From Salsipaludibacter sp038233055 (GTDB lineage: Bacteria; Actinomycetota; Nitriliruptoria; Nitriliruptorales; Nitriliruptoraceae), in NCBI GenBank assembly GCA_038233055.1, contig JBBSMS010000002.1, forward strand, positions 19,593-83,592: 64,000 nt of DNA. Direction: 5' to 3'. Shown here one piece after another: positions 18,524 through 27,708 of this stretch (its first letter is position 1; each line of letters begins with the position of its first letter). The translations under genes and the position numbers were made by a program. The notes under the pieces were generated by a model. That model saw only the letters and a program-made list of their open reading frames with translations. It ran no database searches and had not been told where the DNA came from.

Positions 18524-19050
18524 TGGCTCGCGCGCTGGTGATCGGACTGGTCATGGTCGTCGTGGCCCTGGTGGAGGTGTCGATCCTGCCGGTGCTGACC
18601 GTGTCGGGGTTCACGCCCGACCTGTTGCTGTTGCTGGTGATCGCGTTCGCACTGGACGACGGCGCCCTGTCCGGTGTCCGGGTGGCGTTGCCGGCCGGGC
18701 TGCTGACCGACCTGTTGTCGTCGACCGCCCCGCTGGGGCTGTCGGCGCTGATCTACCTGGGCGTCGGCTACGGGGTGGGGGCCGCCCGCCCGTACCTCGC
18801 GCCCGAGTCGCTGACCGCGCCGACCCTGTTCGCCGGCGCCGGGACGTTCCTGGGTGTCGGCGGATACGGGCTGCTGTCGGCGCTTCTGGCGCAGAAGTCG
18901 GCGTCGGCGTTGTTGATCGCCGAGGCGTCGTTGGTGGCCACCGTCTATGCGATCCTGCTCGCGCCGGGAGCCTTCGCACTGACTCGCTACGTTGACCGAC
19001 AGTTCCCGATCGAGGTTCCGACGTCCTCCAACGTGGGTGCCGGGGGCTGA
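18523..19050 (+). CDS. mreD: Rod shape-determining protein MreD
   Basis: Integral membrane protein of the elongation complex, 175 residues with five or six membrane helices. The family feature TPDLLLLLVIAFALDDGALSG is near the N-terminus, followed by a Gly/Leu-rich hydrophobic body and a short basic C-terminus. MreD diverges fast; the assignment rests on hydropathy and position between mreC and mrdA. The ATG shares its first base with the mreC stop. Confidence 0.88.
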   Translation: MARALVIGLVMVVVALVEVSILPVLTVSGFTPDLLLLLVIAFALDDGALSGVRVALPAGLLTDLLSSTAPLGLSALIYLGVGYGVGAARPYLAPESLTAPTLFAGAGTFLGVGGYGLLSALLAQKSASALLIAEASLVATVYAILLAPGAFALTRYVDRQFPIEVPTSSNVGAGG

Positions 19051-19159
19051 GTTCCGACCACCGGGGCGGGTCGGCGTGGACCGGGTGCCGCACCGTCGAC
19101 CGTCGGTCCCCACGCCCGTTCGTCGCGCCGAGTCGTCCCCGAACCGCAGGTCCGTTGCC

Positions 19160-21283
19160 ATGGCCACCGACGAGTACTCCCCGGGCCTCCGCCTGAGCAT
19201 GCTCACCATCGTGATGGTAGGGCTGCTCATGGCGTTGACCTCGCGGTTGTACTACCTGCAGGTGTTGACCGGCGACATCTTCGAGGACCTGTCGGTGTCC
19301 AACCGGACCACCCAGGTCACCTCCGAGGCACCGCGCGGACGGTTGCTGGCCGCCGACGGCAGCGAACTGGTCCGCAACCGGATCGCGCTGGCCGTCAGCG
19401 TCGAACGCGACCGCTTCCTGGACGCCGCCGGCGAACCACTCGACGACCCTCCCGTGACCGCGGCGATCACGCGTCTGGCGTCGTTGTTGGACGTCGAGGA
19501 GGCCGACCTCGTCGAGTCGATGCAGTCGCTGGCCCGATCCGTCTTCCGGCCCGTGCCGGTGGCCGTCGACGTCGCTCCCGAGGTCGTCTTTGCCGTGCAG
19601 GAACACCCCGAGCTGTTCCCCGGCGTCGTCGCCGAACGCCTGCCCATCCGCGAGTACCCCCAGGGCCAGGTCGCCGCGCACCTCGTCGGCTACATCGGCG
19701 AGATCCAGGACCGCCAGCTCGGCACCGAGGAGTGGTCCGGCTTCGACGCCGGGGACATCATCGGCCAGGCCGGGATGGAGCGGGTCTACGACCAGGCCCT
19801 GCAGGGCACCGAGGGCGTCCGCCGGATCGAGGTCAACGCCAGCAACACCATGGTCGGGGAGTTGTCCAACAGTCCGCCCATCCGTGGCAACGACGTCGTG
19901 CTGACGCTCGACCCTGACCTGCAATCATCCGTCGAGGAGATCCTCGAGGACGGCATCATGACGGCGCGCGCCGAGTTCACCTACCAGTTGGACGACGAGT
20001 CGGAGGTGCCGGTCGAGGCGACGGGCGGGGCCGCGATCGTGATGGACCCACGCACGGGCGACATCAAGGCGATGGCGTCGTACCCCACGTTCGACCCGCG
20101 GGGGCTGGCGTCCGGGTCCCCGGACTACTTCGAGTACGTGTTCGACAACGACAACGTGTGGGGTCGCCCCGGTCTCAACCGTGCCGTCGGCGGCACCTAT
20201 CCGCCGGCCTCGGTGTGGAAGATCGTGTCCGGACTGGGAGCCCTGCGCGACCGCCAGGCCGGCGACCGACGAGGCGGGATCACCCCCGACACCGAGATCG
20301 AATGCCCGGCCTCGCTGGAGGTGGGCGGGCGCGAGTTCAACAACTGGAACCCGAAGCCGGAGGGCGAGATGGACCTCGCACAGGCCCTCATGCGCTCCTG
20401 CGACACCTTCTTCTACCAGTTGGCCGCCGACCAGTGGGCCCAGGAACGGGCCCAGGAGTCCGACGGCGTCCCGGTTGACGAGATCACCGAGGTCTACGGT
20501 GACACAGCCCGCGAACTGGGCTTCGGCGACCAGGTCGGGCTCGACATCCCGCAGGAGGCCAGCGGGGTCATCCCCGGTCGCGAGTGGCGCTTGAACTACT
20601 GGTTCGACACCAAGGACCTGAGTGTGGCCGGCGGCGACTCCATCAACGGGTCGTGCACGATGGCCAACGACATCCTGGACCCGGAGGACCAGAACTGGGA
20701 GCTGTTCCGGGACCTGTGCATTTCCGGCGGGATCTGGCGCGGAGGTGACGCGGTGAACATGTCGATCGGGCAGGGTGACGTGCTGGTGACGCCGTTGCAG
20801 GTCGCCACGTCCTACGCCGGCATGGCCAACCGCGGCACGATCATGAAGCCGAAGCTGGGCAAGGAGATCCGCGACCCGTCCGGGGACGTCATCGAGGTCA
20901 TCGAGCCCGAGGTGCTCCACGACCTGCAGGCGCCTGGTGCCTGGTGGGACGAACTCCAGCAGGGCCTCGAGGACGTCGTCATGTCTGACCGGGGCACCGG
21001 TCGGGTGCCCTTCGAAGGGTTCCCGCTGGGGCGCTACCCGATCGCGGGCAAGACCGGGACGGGCCAGGCCGGCTTCAACGCGGCCGAGGACCGTGACAAC
21101 GTGCCGTTCTCGTGGTTCGCCTCCTACGCCCCGGCCGACGACCCCGAGTACGTCGTCGTCGTGATGATCGAGCGCGGTGGTGGCGGGTCCCAGACATCGG
21201 CTCCGATCGTGCGCAGCATCTACGAGAAGATCTTCGACCTGAAGGGGACCGAGATCCAGGCCGGCCCGGACGACGTCGACTGA
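19160..21283 (+). CDS. mrdA: Penicillin-binding protein 2 (elongation transpeptidase)
   Basis: Class B PBP that cross-links peptidoglycan during elongation, paired with the RodA glycosyltransferase. There is one N-terminal membrane helix (LSMLTIVMVGLLMALTSRLY), a dimerisation/pedestal domain (APRGRLLAADGSELVRNRIA; AAHLVGYIGEI), then the transpeptidase domain. The active-site motifs are SVWK (Ser351 to Lys354), SCD (413-415) and KTG (631-633). SxD in the second motif fits elongation-type PBP2. It is 707 residues, with an acidic insert after the SCD motif (AADQWAQERAQESDGVP). ATG 19160 is chosen; the open frame upstream overlaps mreD and is basic and unrelated. The stop overlaps the rodA start (TGATG). 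Confidence 0.95.
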   Translation: MATDEYSPGLRLSMLTIVMVGLLMALTSRLYYLQVLTGDIFEDLSVSNRTTQVTSEAPRGRLLAADGSELVRNRIALAVSVERDRFLDAAGEPLDDPPVTAAITRLASLLDVEEADLVESMQSLARSVFRPVPVAVDVAPEVVFAVQEHPELFPGVVAERLPIREYPQGQVAAHLVGYIGEIQDRQLGTEEWSGFDAGDIIGQAGMERVYDQALQGTEGVRRIEVNASNTMVGELSNSPPIRGNDVVLTLDPDLQSSVEEILEDGIMTARAEFTYQLDDESEVPVEATGGAAIVMDPRTGDIKAMASYPTFDPRGLASGSPDYFEYVFDNDNVWGRPGLNRAVGGTYPPASVWKIVSGLGALRDRQAGDRRGGITPDTEIECPASLEVGGREFNNWNPKPEGEMDLAQALMRSCDTFFYQLAADQWAQERAQESDGVPVDEITEVYGDTARELGFGDQVGLDIPQEASGVIPGREWRLNYWFDTKDLSVAGGDSINGSCTMANDILDPEDQNWELFRDLCISGGIWRGGDAVNMSIGQGDVLVTPLQVATSYAGMANRGTIMKPKLGKEIRDPSGDVIEVIEPEVLHDLQAPGAWWDELQQGLEDVVMSDRGTGRVPFEGFPLGRYPIAGKTGTGQAGFNAAEDRDNVPFSWFASYAPADDPEYVVVVMIERGGGGSQTSAPIVRSIYEKIFDLKGTEIQAGPDDVD

Positions 21284-22470
21284 TGGCCTCCTCCACCTAC
21301 GGCGACGACCGCACCCGACGGATCATGCGTAAGCAGGTCCAGAGCCGATGGATGCGTGCCTACGAGCCGATCCGCCACCTCGACCCGATCCTGGTCGGGA
21401 CCGCGCTCCTGTTGGCCGGCATCGGCGTGGCGCTGATCTACTCGGCGACCACCACCCGCGTCGGCCAGGGCGGCGACCCCAGCCTGGGGTTCGTGTGGCG
21501 CCAGTTGCTGGCCTTCGGCCTGGGCGGGCTCGGGATGGTCGTGGCCGCCGTGTTGGACTATCGCTGGATCCGCGGCCTCGCGCCGTTGCTGTACGGGTTG
21601 TCGATCGTGCTGCTGGCGATCGTGCTGGTCCCGTCGGTGGGGACACTGGTCAACGGGTCGCGCCGCTGGATCAGCCTGGGCGGCTTCAACCTCCAACCTT
21701 CCGAAGTAGCCAAGATCGCGGTGATCATCGCGATCGCGGCCCTGTTGTACGAGCGTGGCGGCGAGCCGACGATCGGCACGCTGCTGGCGTGCCTGGCGTT
21801 GGCCGGCATCCCGGCGGGCCTGATCTTCCTCGAACCGGACCTGGGCTCGGCGATCGTGATCGTGTGGTTGCTGTTCGTGATGTTCCTGGTCGGTGGACTG
21901 CCGCTGCGATGGCTGGCCGGGCTGGCCGTCGGGGGGATCGGGGCGGTCGCGTATGCCTTCATCGGCGGCTTCATCAAGAGCTACCAACTCGAGCGGCTCA
22001 CGGCGTTCCTCGACCAGGGAAACAGCGCCCAGGCCGGCGACGCGCTGTACCAGCTCAACCAGTCCATGATCGCCATCGGCTCCGGCCAACTTGCCGGCCA
22101 GGGGTTCCGACAGGGGACCCAGAACGCGGCCGCCTTCATTCCGGAGAACCACACCGACTTCATCTTCACCGTCGTGGGGGAGGAGTTCGGCTTCGTCGGC
22201 TCGCTGGTGCTGCTGGCCCTGTTCGCCGTGCTGATGTGGCGCGGTTTGCGGATCGCCATGATCGCCAAGGACCTCTTCGGATCGATCGTGGCCTCGGCGA
22301 TCGTGGGGCTGCTCGGGCTGCAGGTGTTCGTCAACGTCGGCATGACGATCGGGATCGCCCCCATCACCGGCATCCCGTTGCCGTTCGTCAGCTATGGCGG
22401 GACCTCGTTGATCATGTGGTTCGCGCTGGTCGGGCTGTTGCTCAACATCCACATGCGGCGATTCCGGTAG
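21283..22470 (+). CDS. rodA: SEDS-family peptidoglycan glycosyltransferase RodA
   Basis: Polytopic SEDS protein that polymerises lipid II into glycan strands with PBP2. About ten membrane helices are visible. Family motifs are NGSRRWISLGGFNLQPSEVA (the conserved W-I-P-S-E region), FLEPDLGSAIVI (with the catalytic-loop Asp), FIPENHTDFIFTVVGEEFGF, and the C-terminal ITGIPLPFVSYGGTSLI. At 395 residues it is standard. A charged cytoplasmic N-terminus of about 30 residues precedes the first helix. It is the last gene of the mre operon; possible terminator hairpins follow. Confidence 0.96.
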   Translation: MASSTYGDDRTRRIMRKQVQSRWMRAYEPIRHLDPILVGTALLLAGIGVALIYSATTTRVGQGGDPSLGFVWRQLLAFGLGGLGMVVAAVLDYRWIRGLAPLLYGLSIVLLAIVLVPSVGTLVNGSRRWISLGGFNLQPSEVAKIAVIIAIAALLYERGGEPTIGTLLACLALAGIPAGLIFLEPDLGSAIVIVWLLFVMFLVGGLPLRWLAGLAVGGIGAVAYAFIGGFIKSYQLERLTAFLDQGNSAQAGDALYQLNQSMIAIGSGQLAGQGFRQGTQNAAAFIPENHTDFIFTVVGEEFGFVGSLVLLALFAVLMWRGLRIAMIAKDLFGSIVASAIVGLLGLQVFVNVGMTIGIAPITGIPLPFVSYGGTSLIMWFALVGLLLNIHMRRFR

Positions 22471-22474
22471 GCGT

Positions 22475-22523
22475 CTGTCCTCGTTCCTCGGACAGATTGC
22501 AGGACTCGCTGTGCTCGTTCTGC
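22475..22523 (+). terminator. Two weak hairpins after rodA
   Basis: CTGTCC pairs with GGACAG (22475-22495), followed at once by GCAG...CTGC arms with partial inner pairing (22499-22523). They lie directly after the rodA stop, and a new TAGCCT -10-like box (22596-22601) follows, so an operon end here is likely. The stems are short. Confidence 0.4.
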
Positions 22524-22728
22524 GGGGCTTGCGTCGGGGCCGGTCGCATTCGGGTTGACGAGTGGCCGGGGTGAGTGGTGGCGGAGGTCGTGCGCTAGCC
22601 TGACGGCACGACGTCGGCAGGTGGTCGAGCCGCTCCGTGGCCGTCCGACACCCCCCGTCACGAACGTCGCCGCGACACGTCGCAGCGCCGATCGCCGCCG
22701 GCCCCACGACCACACAACGGAGCGCCAC

Positions 22729-24789
22729 ATGTGCGCTGCAGCCCTGACCATCCCCAGCCACCTCGACGCCGACCTCGCCGCCATCCGACGGCCGCACGAC
22801 CCCCAGGTCCCGCCGTCGTACTGGGACGTGCTCGAGCCGGTGCTGCCGAAGGTGTCGCAGCCGGCGCAGTACGTGGGTGGCGAGCACAACATGTCGGTGA
22901 CCCCGTGGGCCGACGCCCGGACGCGATGGCTGCTGTGCTACCCGGACACCTACGCGATCGGCCAGCCCAACCAGGGCATCCAGATCCTCTACGAGTTGCT
23001 CAACGAGCGCGCGACCAGCCTTGCCGAGCGGGCCTACGCACCCTGGTTCGACCTCGAGGAGGAGATGCGGGCGCGCGGCATCCCGACCTTCTCGCTCGAA
23101 CACCACTACCCGCTGTGGGCCTTCGACGTGTTCGGGGTCACCCTCCCGCACGAACTGGGTCACACCAACCTGCTGAACCTGCTCGACCTGGGCGGGGTGC
23201 CGATCCGCACGGCCGACCGGACGCTGGACCATCCGATCGTGCTGGCCGGCGGCCATGCGGCGTTCAACCCCGAGCCGCTCGCGCCCTTCCTTGACGCGGT
23301 CGTCATGGGCGACGGCGAGGAAGCCGTGCTGGAGATCGACGACGTGCTGGCCACGGCCAAGGCCGACCGTGCCGCCGGCCGGCTGACGTCGCGCGTGCAG
23401 CTGCTGGAGCGGCTGTCGGGGGTGACCGGCGTCTACGTCCCGTCGTTCTACGAACCGCGCTACGCCCCGGACGGCCGGTTGCGCGCCACCGTCGCCACGC
23501 ACCCCGGCACGCCGCCGCGCGTGCCCAAGAGGACCGTGCAGGACCTCGAGGACTTCCCCTACCCCCAGAAGCAGATCGTGCCCATGACCGAGACCGTCCA
23601 CGAGCGCTTCTCGGTCGAGATCTTCCGCGGCTGCACCCGCGGTTGCCGCTTCTGCCAGGCCGGCATGATCACCCGACCGGTCCGCGAACGCCGTCCCGAG
23701 ACGATCCAGAAGTTGGTGACCGAGGGCGTCGAGGACACCGGGTTCGAGGAGGTCGGGCTGCTGAGCCTGTCGTCGGCGGACCACGCCGACATCGGCGACA
23801 TCGCCCGCAACCTGGCCGACACCTATGAAGGCACCACGACCTCGCTGTCGCTGCCGTCGACCCGGGTGGACGCCTTCAACGTGACCCTGTCCAACGAGTT
23901 GGCGCGCAACGGTCGCCGCACCGGGCTGACCTTCGCCCCGGAGGCCGGCAGCGAACGCATGCGGGCGGTCATCAACAAGATGGTGTCCGAAGAAGACATG
24001 CTCCGCACCGCCGAGATCGCCTTCGCCAACGGCTGGCGCCACGTCAAGATGTACTTCATGGTGGGCCTGCCAACCGAGCGCGACGAGGACGTGGAGGCGA
24101 TCGCCCACCTCGGCATCAAGGTCTACGAGATCGCCCAGAAGCACGGCCGCGGCAACAAGGCGACCGTGTCGGTCGGCGGCTTCGTGCCCAAGCCCCACAC
24201 CCCGTTCCAGTGGGCGGCCCAGGACACGCCCGAGGAGATCCAGCGCAAGCTCGACCTCGTGCTGGAGATCATCAAGCCCTACAAGGGCCTGCGGTTGCGC
24301 ACCAACGATCCGCAGGAAGGCGTGATCGAGGGACTGCTGGCCCGGGGTGACCGTCGCGTCGCGCCGGTCGTCGAGCGCGCCTGGCGCCTGGGTGCGACCT
24401 TCGACGGCTGGCACGAGTCCGACACCCTGCCGCACTGGCATCGGGCGATCGCCGACAGCGGGCTGTCCCTGGACGACCTGTCCCACCACGAGCGCGACGA
24501 GCACGAGGCGTTCCCGTGGGACCACCTCGACGCCGGGCTCGACAAGCAGTGGCTGTGGGACGACTGGGTCGACGCGATCGCCGAGAAGCCGCTGGACGAC
24601 TGCCGCTGGATCCCGTGCTACGACTGCGGGGTCTGCCCCGGCCTCGACATCGCCCACGACACCGGTTACACGAACCCGGAGACGCGCGGACCGACCCTGC
24701 CGATCTTCGCCGGCGGGCCCGCGACCGGTCCATTGGGCGGCAGCCCCGACCTGCCCACGTCGGCGGCTCGCCTGGACGGAGGCGCCTGA
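22729..24789 (+). CDS. B12-binding-type radical SAM protein (TIGR03960 family)
   Basis: A 686-residue radical SAM enzyme. The N-terminal half resembles a cobalamin-binding domain (VGGEHNMSV; WLLCYPDTYAIGQPNQGIQI; VLAGGHAAFNPEPLAPFLDA). The radical SAM core has the CxxxCxxC cluster motif in RGCTRGCRFCQAGMITRP, then APEAGSERMRAVINK and a long TIM-barrel region. A Cys-rich C-terminal segment (CYDCGVCPGLDIAH) may bind another cofactor. This family almost always precedes a DUF2344 protein (TIGR03936), as here, and often RNase E/G and L21/L27 genes, but its reaction is not known to me. An RNA or ribosomal-protein modification is a reasonable guess from context only. ATG 22729 has CGGAG eight bases upstream. 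Confidence 0.9.
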   Translation: MCAAALTIPSHLDADLAAIRRPHDPQVPPSYWDVLEPVLPKVSQPAQYVGGEHNMSVTPWADARTRWLLCYPDTYAIGQPNQGIQILYELLNERATSLAERAYAPWFDLEEEMRARGIPTFSLEHHYPLWAFDVFGVTLPHELGHTNLLNLLDLGGVPIRTADRTLDHPIVLAGGHAAFNPEPLAPFLDAVVMGDGEEAVLEIDDVLATAKADRAAGRLTSRVQLLERLSGVTGVYVPSFYEPRYAPDGRLRATVATHPGTPPRVPKRTVQDLEDFPYPQKQIVPMTETVHERFSVEIFRGCTRGCRFCQAGMITRPVRERRPETIQKLVTEGVEDTGFEEVGLLSLSSADHADIGDIARNLADTYEGTTTSLSLPSTRVDAFNVTLSNELARNGRRTGLTFAPEAGSERMRAVINKMVSEEDMLRTAEIAFANGWRHVKMYFMVGLPTERDEDVEAIAHLGIKVYEIAQKHGRGNKATVSVGGFVPKPHTPFQWAAQDTPEEIQRKLDLVLEIIKPYKGLRLRTNDPQEGVIEGLLARGDRRVAPVVERAWRLGATFDGWHESDTLPHWHRAIADSGLSLDDLSHHERDEHEAFPWDHLDAGLDKQWLWDDWVDAIAEKPLDDCRWIPCYDCGVCPGLDIAHDTGYTNPETRGPTLPIFAGGPATGPLGGSPDLPTSAARLDGGA

Positions 24790-25557
24790 ATGCGACTCCG
24801 GATCCGCTACACCAAGCTCGGCCGCGTGCGGTTCATCTCCGCACGCGATCTCAGTTCGGTGTGGGAACGGGCGATCCGGCGTGCGAAGGTCCCCATCGCC
24901 TACTCGCAGGGGTTCACCCCGCACCCGAAGGTGTCCTTCCCGGACGCCCTGCCGGTCGGGTATGCGTCCACCGGCGAGTACGCCGAACTGACGCTGGCGA
25001 GCGAGATCGACCCCGGCCTCGGGCTCGCGCGATTGTCGGCCGCGCTGCCCACCGGGATGGACATCACCACTTACCTGGTCGTGGCCGACGGGTCACCCCG
25101 GCTGGCCAAGTACCTGCAGGCGACCCTGTGGGAAACGGCCTGGCCGGCCACGACGCCCGACGAGGCCGTGGACCTGGCCGACGAACTGCGCCGGCGCGGC
25201 GACGCGCTGTTGGCGGCCGAGGCGGTCGAGGTCGTTCGCCACCGCCCCAAGGGCGACAAGGTGCTGGACGTGCGACCCCCCCTGGCCGCGGTTGCCGCCG
25301 CCCCGGCGCCCGCCGATCCCGGCACCCCCCCGAACACCACTTTTGCCACCTTCCGTGCGGTCCTCCGCAACGACGGTCCTACCATCCGACCGGCCGACCT
25401 CGTGGTCGCGCTCGATTCCCTCGGTGACATGCCCCTGCCGGAACCCCGCCTGTACACGCGGGTCGCGCAGGGACGCATCGTTGACGACGGGATCCTCGAG
25501 GCGTTCACGCAGCAGGTCCAAGCCCTGGATGCGGGACGCCAAGTGGAGGCCGCCTGA
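24790..25557 (+). CDS. DUF2344 / TIGR03936 radical-SAM-linked protein
   Basis: A 255-residue protein beginning MRLRIRYTKLGRVRFISARD, then WERAIRRAKVPIAYSQGFTP and HPKVSFPDALPVGYASTGEY, which are diagnostic for TIGR03936. It is the obligate neighbour of TIGR03960 radical SAM proteins and is fused to them in some genomes. Its start codon directly abuts the upstream stop, so the two are translated together, and it may form part of the same enzyme. The Ala/Pro-rich stretch around residues 170-185 looks like a linker to a C-terminal region ending near EAFTQQVQALDAGRQ. Function unknown. Confidence 0.9.
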   Translation: MRLRIRYTKLGRVRFISARDLSSVWERAIRRAKVPIAYSQGFTPHPKVSFPDALPVGYASTGEYAELTLASEIDPGLGLARLSAALPTGMDITTYLVVADGSPRLAKYLQATLWETAWPATTPDEAVDLADELRRRGDALLAAEAVEVVRHRPKGDKVLDVRPPLAAVAAAPAPADPGTPPNTTFATFRAVLRNDGPTIRPADLVVALDSLGDMPLPEPRLYTRVAQGRIVDDGILEAFTQQVQALDAGRQVEAA

Positions 25558-25571
25558 CAAGCGAGCCTGAC

Positions 25572-27485
25572 GTGCCCACCAACGATCATGCCCCCGCGGC
25601 CGACATCGACACGACGTCGCCCGACGTCACCGCCACCTCCGATTCCGATCGATCCTCCGATTCCTCGTCGTCCGGGTCCGACGCGTCGTCCGGGTCCGAC
25701 GCGTCGTCCCGCTCCGGCGGGCGCCGCCGTCGTGGCCGTCGAGGCGGCCGTGGACGTGGCGGGTCCGAAGCTGGATCGGGGTCCGACACCACCTCGTCAT
25801 CCGATGACGAGCAGTCCTCGTCCTCCACGCGCCGGGGGGGCCGCCGTGGCGGTCGCCGCGGCTCCGGCGGCGGTCGTGGGTCGAAGGGGTCGTCGGGTGG
25901 TGGGTCGAAGAAAGGCACCCGCAACGGATCCAGTTCTGGCGGTGGCTCCATGGACGGTTCGTCGGGCTCCGGTTCGGGCGGCTCCGGTTCGTCCCGGTCG
26001 TCGGGCTCCGGGTCGTCGGGCTCCGGGTCGTCCGGCGCCGCGTCCTCTGGTTCCGGGTCGTCCCGCGACGGCCGCGGCGCCGGCACGCGCATGGCCGCCA
26101 AGAAGCAGCGTCGCTCCGGTGGTCGCCACGTGGCGGGGATCTCCGAGGACCTTCGGCAGGCCCTGCGCAGTGGTCCGCCCAAGACCATGCTCGTGTCGGC
26201 CGACGGCGATCGCACCCAGATCGCCGTGCTCGAGGAACGCACCCTGGTCGAACACCACGTGACCAACGTCGCCGACAAGACCCTGGTCGGCAACATCTAC
26301 ATGGCCCGGGTCCAGAACGTCCTTCCGGGCATGGAGGCCGCGTTCCTGGACATCGGGACCGGGCGCAACGGGGTGCTGTATGCGGGCGAGGTGCTCTACG
26401 ACGACCTCGACGTCGAGGAGGGCTCGTCGCCGCGGATCGAGGACGCCCTGTCGCCGGGCCAGAAGGTGCTGGTCCAGGTCACCAAGGACGCGATGGGCAC
26501 CAAGGGCCCGCGGTTGACCATGCAGTTGTCGCTGGCCGGTCGATACACGGTGCTGGCCCCCAACTCGGACGTGTTCGGGATCTCGCGCAAACTGACCGAC
26601 AAGGAACGCGACCGCCTGCGCACCGTCGTCAAGAAGGTCAAGCCGTCCGAGCACGGGGTCATCGTGCGGACCGCGGCCGAGGACGCCCCCGCCGAACAGC
26701 TCGAGGCGGACCTGTCTCGGCTCCTGCGCGTGTGGGCCACCATCGAGGAGAAGGCCAGCACGGCCAAGGCCCTGACGCCGGTGTACGAGGAGCCCCCGCT
26801 GCACGTGAAGCTGGTGCGGGACAGCTTCGGGGCCGACTACGAACACGCCATCATCGATGACGCCGGCATCCACGACGCGGTCGTGGAGTACCTCGGCGAG
26901 GTCACGCCCACCGACCGCTCCAGCGATGCCGAGAAGGTCCAGCTCTACGGTGCCGCACGGTGGGAGCGCGAGCACCCCGACGCGGCCGAGGACGACGAAC
27001 GGCCCCGCTTCGCCGACCTGTTCGACGCCTACAACGTGACCGAACAGCTCCGCAAGGCGTTGTCGCGCAAGGTCTGGCTGCCGTCCGGTGGCTACCTCAT
27101 CGTCGAGGTCACCGAGGCGATGAAGGTCATCGACGTCAACACCGGCAAGTACACCGGTGGGAAGCGCTCCAACCTCGAGGAGGTCGTGTTCAAGACCAAC
27201 CTCGAGGCTGCCGAGGAGATCGTGCGCCAACTCCGCCTCCGAGACATGGGCGGCATCATCATCATCGACTTCATCGACATGCTCAAGAAGGCCAACCAGG
27301 ACCAGGTCGTCGCCACGCTGAAGCGCGAACTGCTGCGCGACCGCACCAAGACCCGCGTGTCCGACGTGTCCCGCCTTGGCCTGGTGCAGATGACCCGCAA
27401 GAACGTGTCACACGGGCTGATCGAGTCCTTCGGCCACCGCTGCACCACCTGCGACGGCACCGGCTGGACCACCGAGTTCGACTGA
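25572..27485 (+). CDS. rng: Ribonuclease E/G family endoribonuclease
   Basis: Single-strand-specific endonuclease for rRNA maturation and mRNA decay. From about residue 175 the fold is clear: an S1 RNA-binding domain (LVGNIYMARVQNVLPGMEAA; DIGTGRNGVLYAGEV), then the catalytic DNase I-like region with MKVIDVNTGKYTGG and RDMGGIIIIDFIDM, whose Asp residues bind the metal. A C-terminal CTTC zinc-link follows, ending the protein at residue 637. The first 170 residues are low-complexity Ser/Gly/Asp, including a run of GSSGSGSSG-type repeats and basic RRGRR patches. In Actinobacteria such extensions are common and probably scaffold partners. The start is GTG 25572, 15 bp after DUF2344, so co-transcribed. 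Confidence 0.94.
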   Translation: MPTNDHAPAADIDTTSPDVTATSDSDRSSDSSSSGSDASSGSDASSRSGGRRRRGRRGGRGRGGSEAGSGSDTTSSSDDEQSSSSTRRGGRRGGRRGSGGGRGSKGSSGGGSKKGTRNGSSSGGGSMDGSSGSGSGGSGSSRSSGSGSSGSGSSGAASSGSGSSRDGRGAGTRMAAKKQRRSGGRHVAGISEDLRQALRSGPPKTMLVSADGDRTQIAVLEERTLVEHHVTNVADKTLVGNIYMARVQNVLPGMEAAFLDIGTGRNGVLYAGEVLYDDLDVEEGSSPRIEDALSPGQKVLVQVTKDAMGTKGPRLTMQLSLAGRYTVLAPNSDVFGISRKLTDKERDRLRTVVKKVKPSEHGVIVRTAAEDAPAEQLEADLSRLLRVWATIEEKASTAKALTPVYEEPPLHVKLVRDSFGADYEHAIIDDAGIHDAVVEYLGEVTPTDRSSDAEKVQLYGAARWEREHPDAAEDDERPRFADLFDAYNVTEQLRKALSRKVWLPSGGYLIVEVTEAMKVIDVNTGKYTGGKRSNLEEVVFKTNLEAAEEIVRQLRLRDMGGIIIIDFIDMLKKANQDQVVATLKRELLRDRTKTRVSDVSRLGLVQMTRKNVSHGLIESFGHRCTTCDGTGWTTEFD

Positions 27486-27540
27486 CCGGGACCCCACCTC
27501 CCACCCTGCCCCACCTCGAAACGCACCCCCCACCCCGTCG

Positions 27541-27581
27541 AGTGGGCGTGGAACCGGCAACCACCTGCCGGATCGACACCC
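27541..27581 (+). repeat. Family B palindromic repeat, copy B1
   Basis: Imperfect inverted repeat: arms GGGCGTGGAACCGGCA (27544-27559) and TGCCGGATCGACACCC (27566-27581) around a 6-base loop. It is preceded by GTCGAGT. It sits between the rng stop and the DUF559 gene, in the same orientation as copies B2 to B4. Confidence 0.8.
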
Positions 27582-27621
27582 GTTGGGCGGCCGCGGGTGG
27601 TCATCATCGTCCAGTCCCGTT

Positions 27622-27663
27622 GAGTGGGTGTGGAATCGGCAGCGGCATGCCGGATCGACGCCC
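27622..27663 (+). repeat. Family B palindromic repeat, copy B2
   Basis: Arms GGGTGTGGAATCGGCA (27626-27641) and TGCCGGATCGACGCCC (27648-27663). It lies 82 bp from B1 in direct orientation. With B1 it forms a pair downstream of the DUF559 gene. Confidence 0.8.
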
Positions 27664-27708
27664 GGCTTGCCCGCCGCGGGGGCCCGCCGGTCCCCGGACC
27701 TCGCAGGA

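Noticed and set aside
21220..24924. A 1234-codon minus-strand open frame across rodA and the radical SAM gene
   Set aside because: It is antisense to two well-supported genes and has no recognisable motif.
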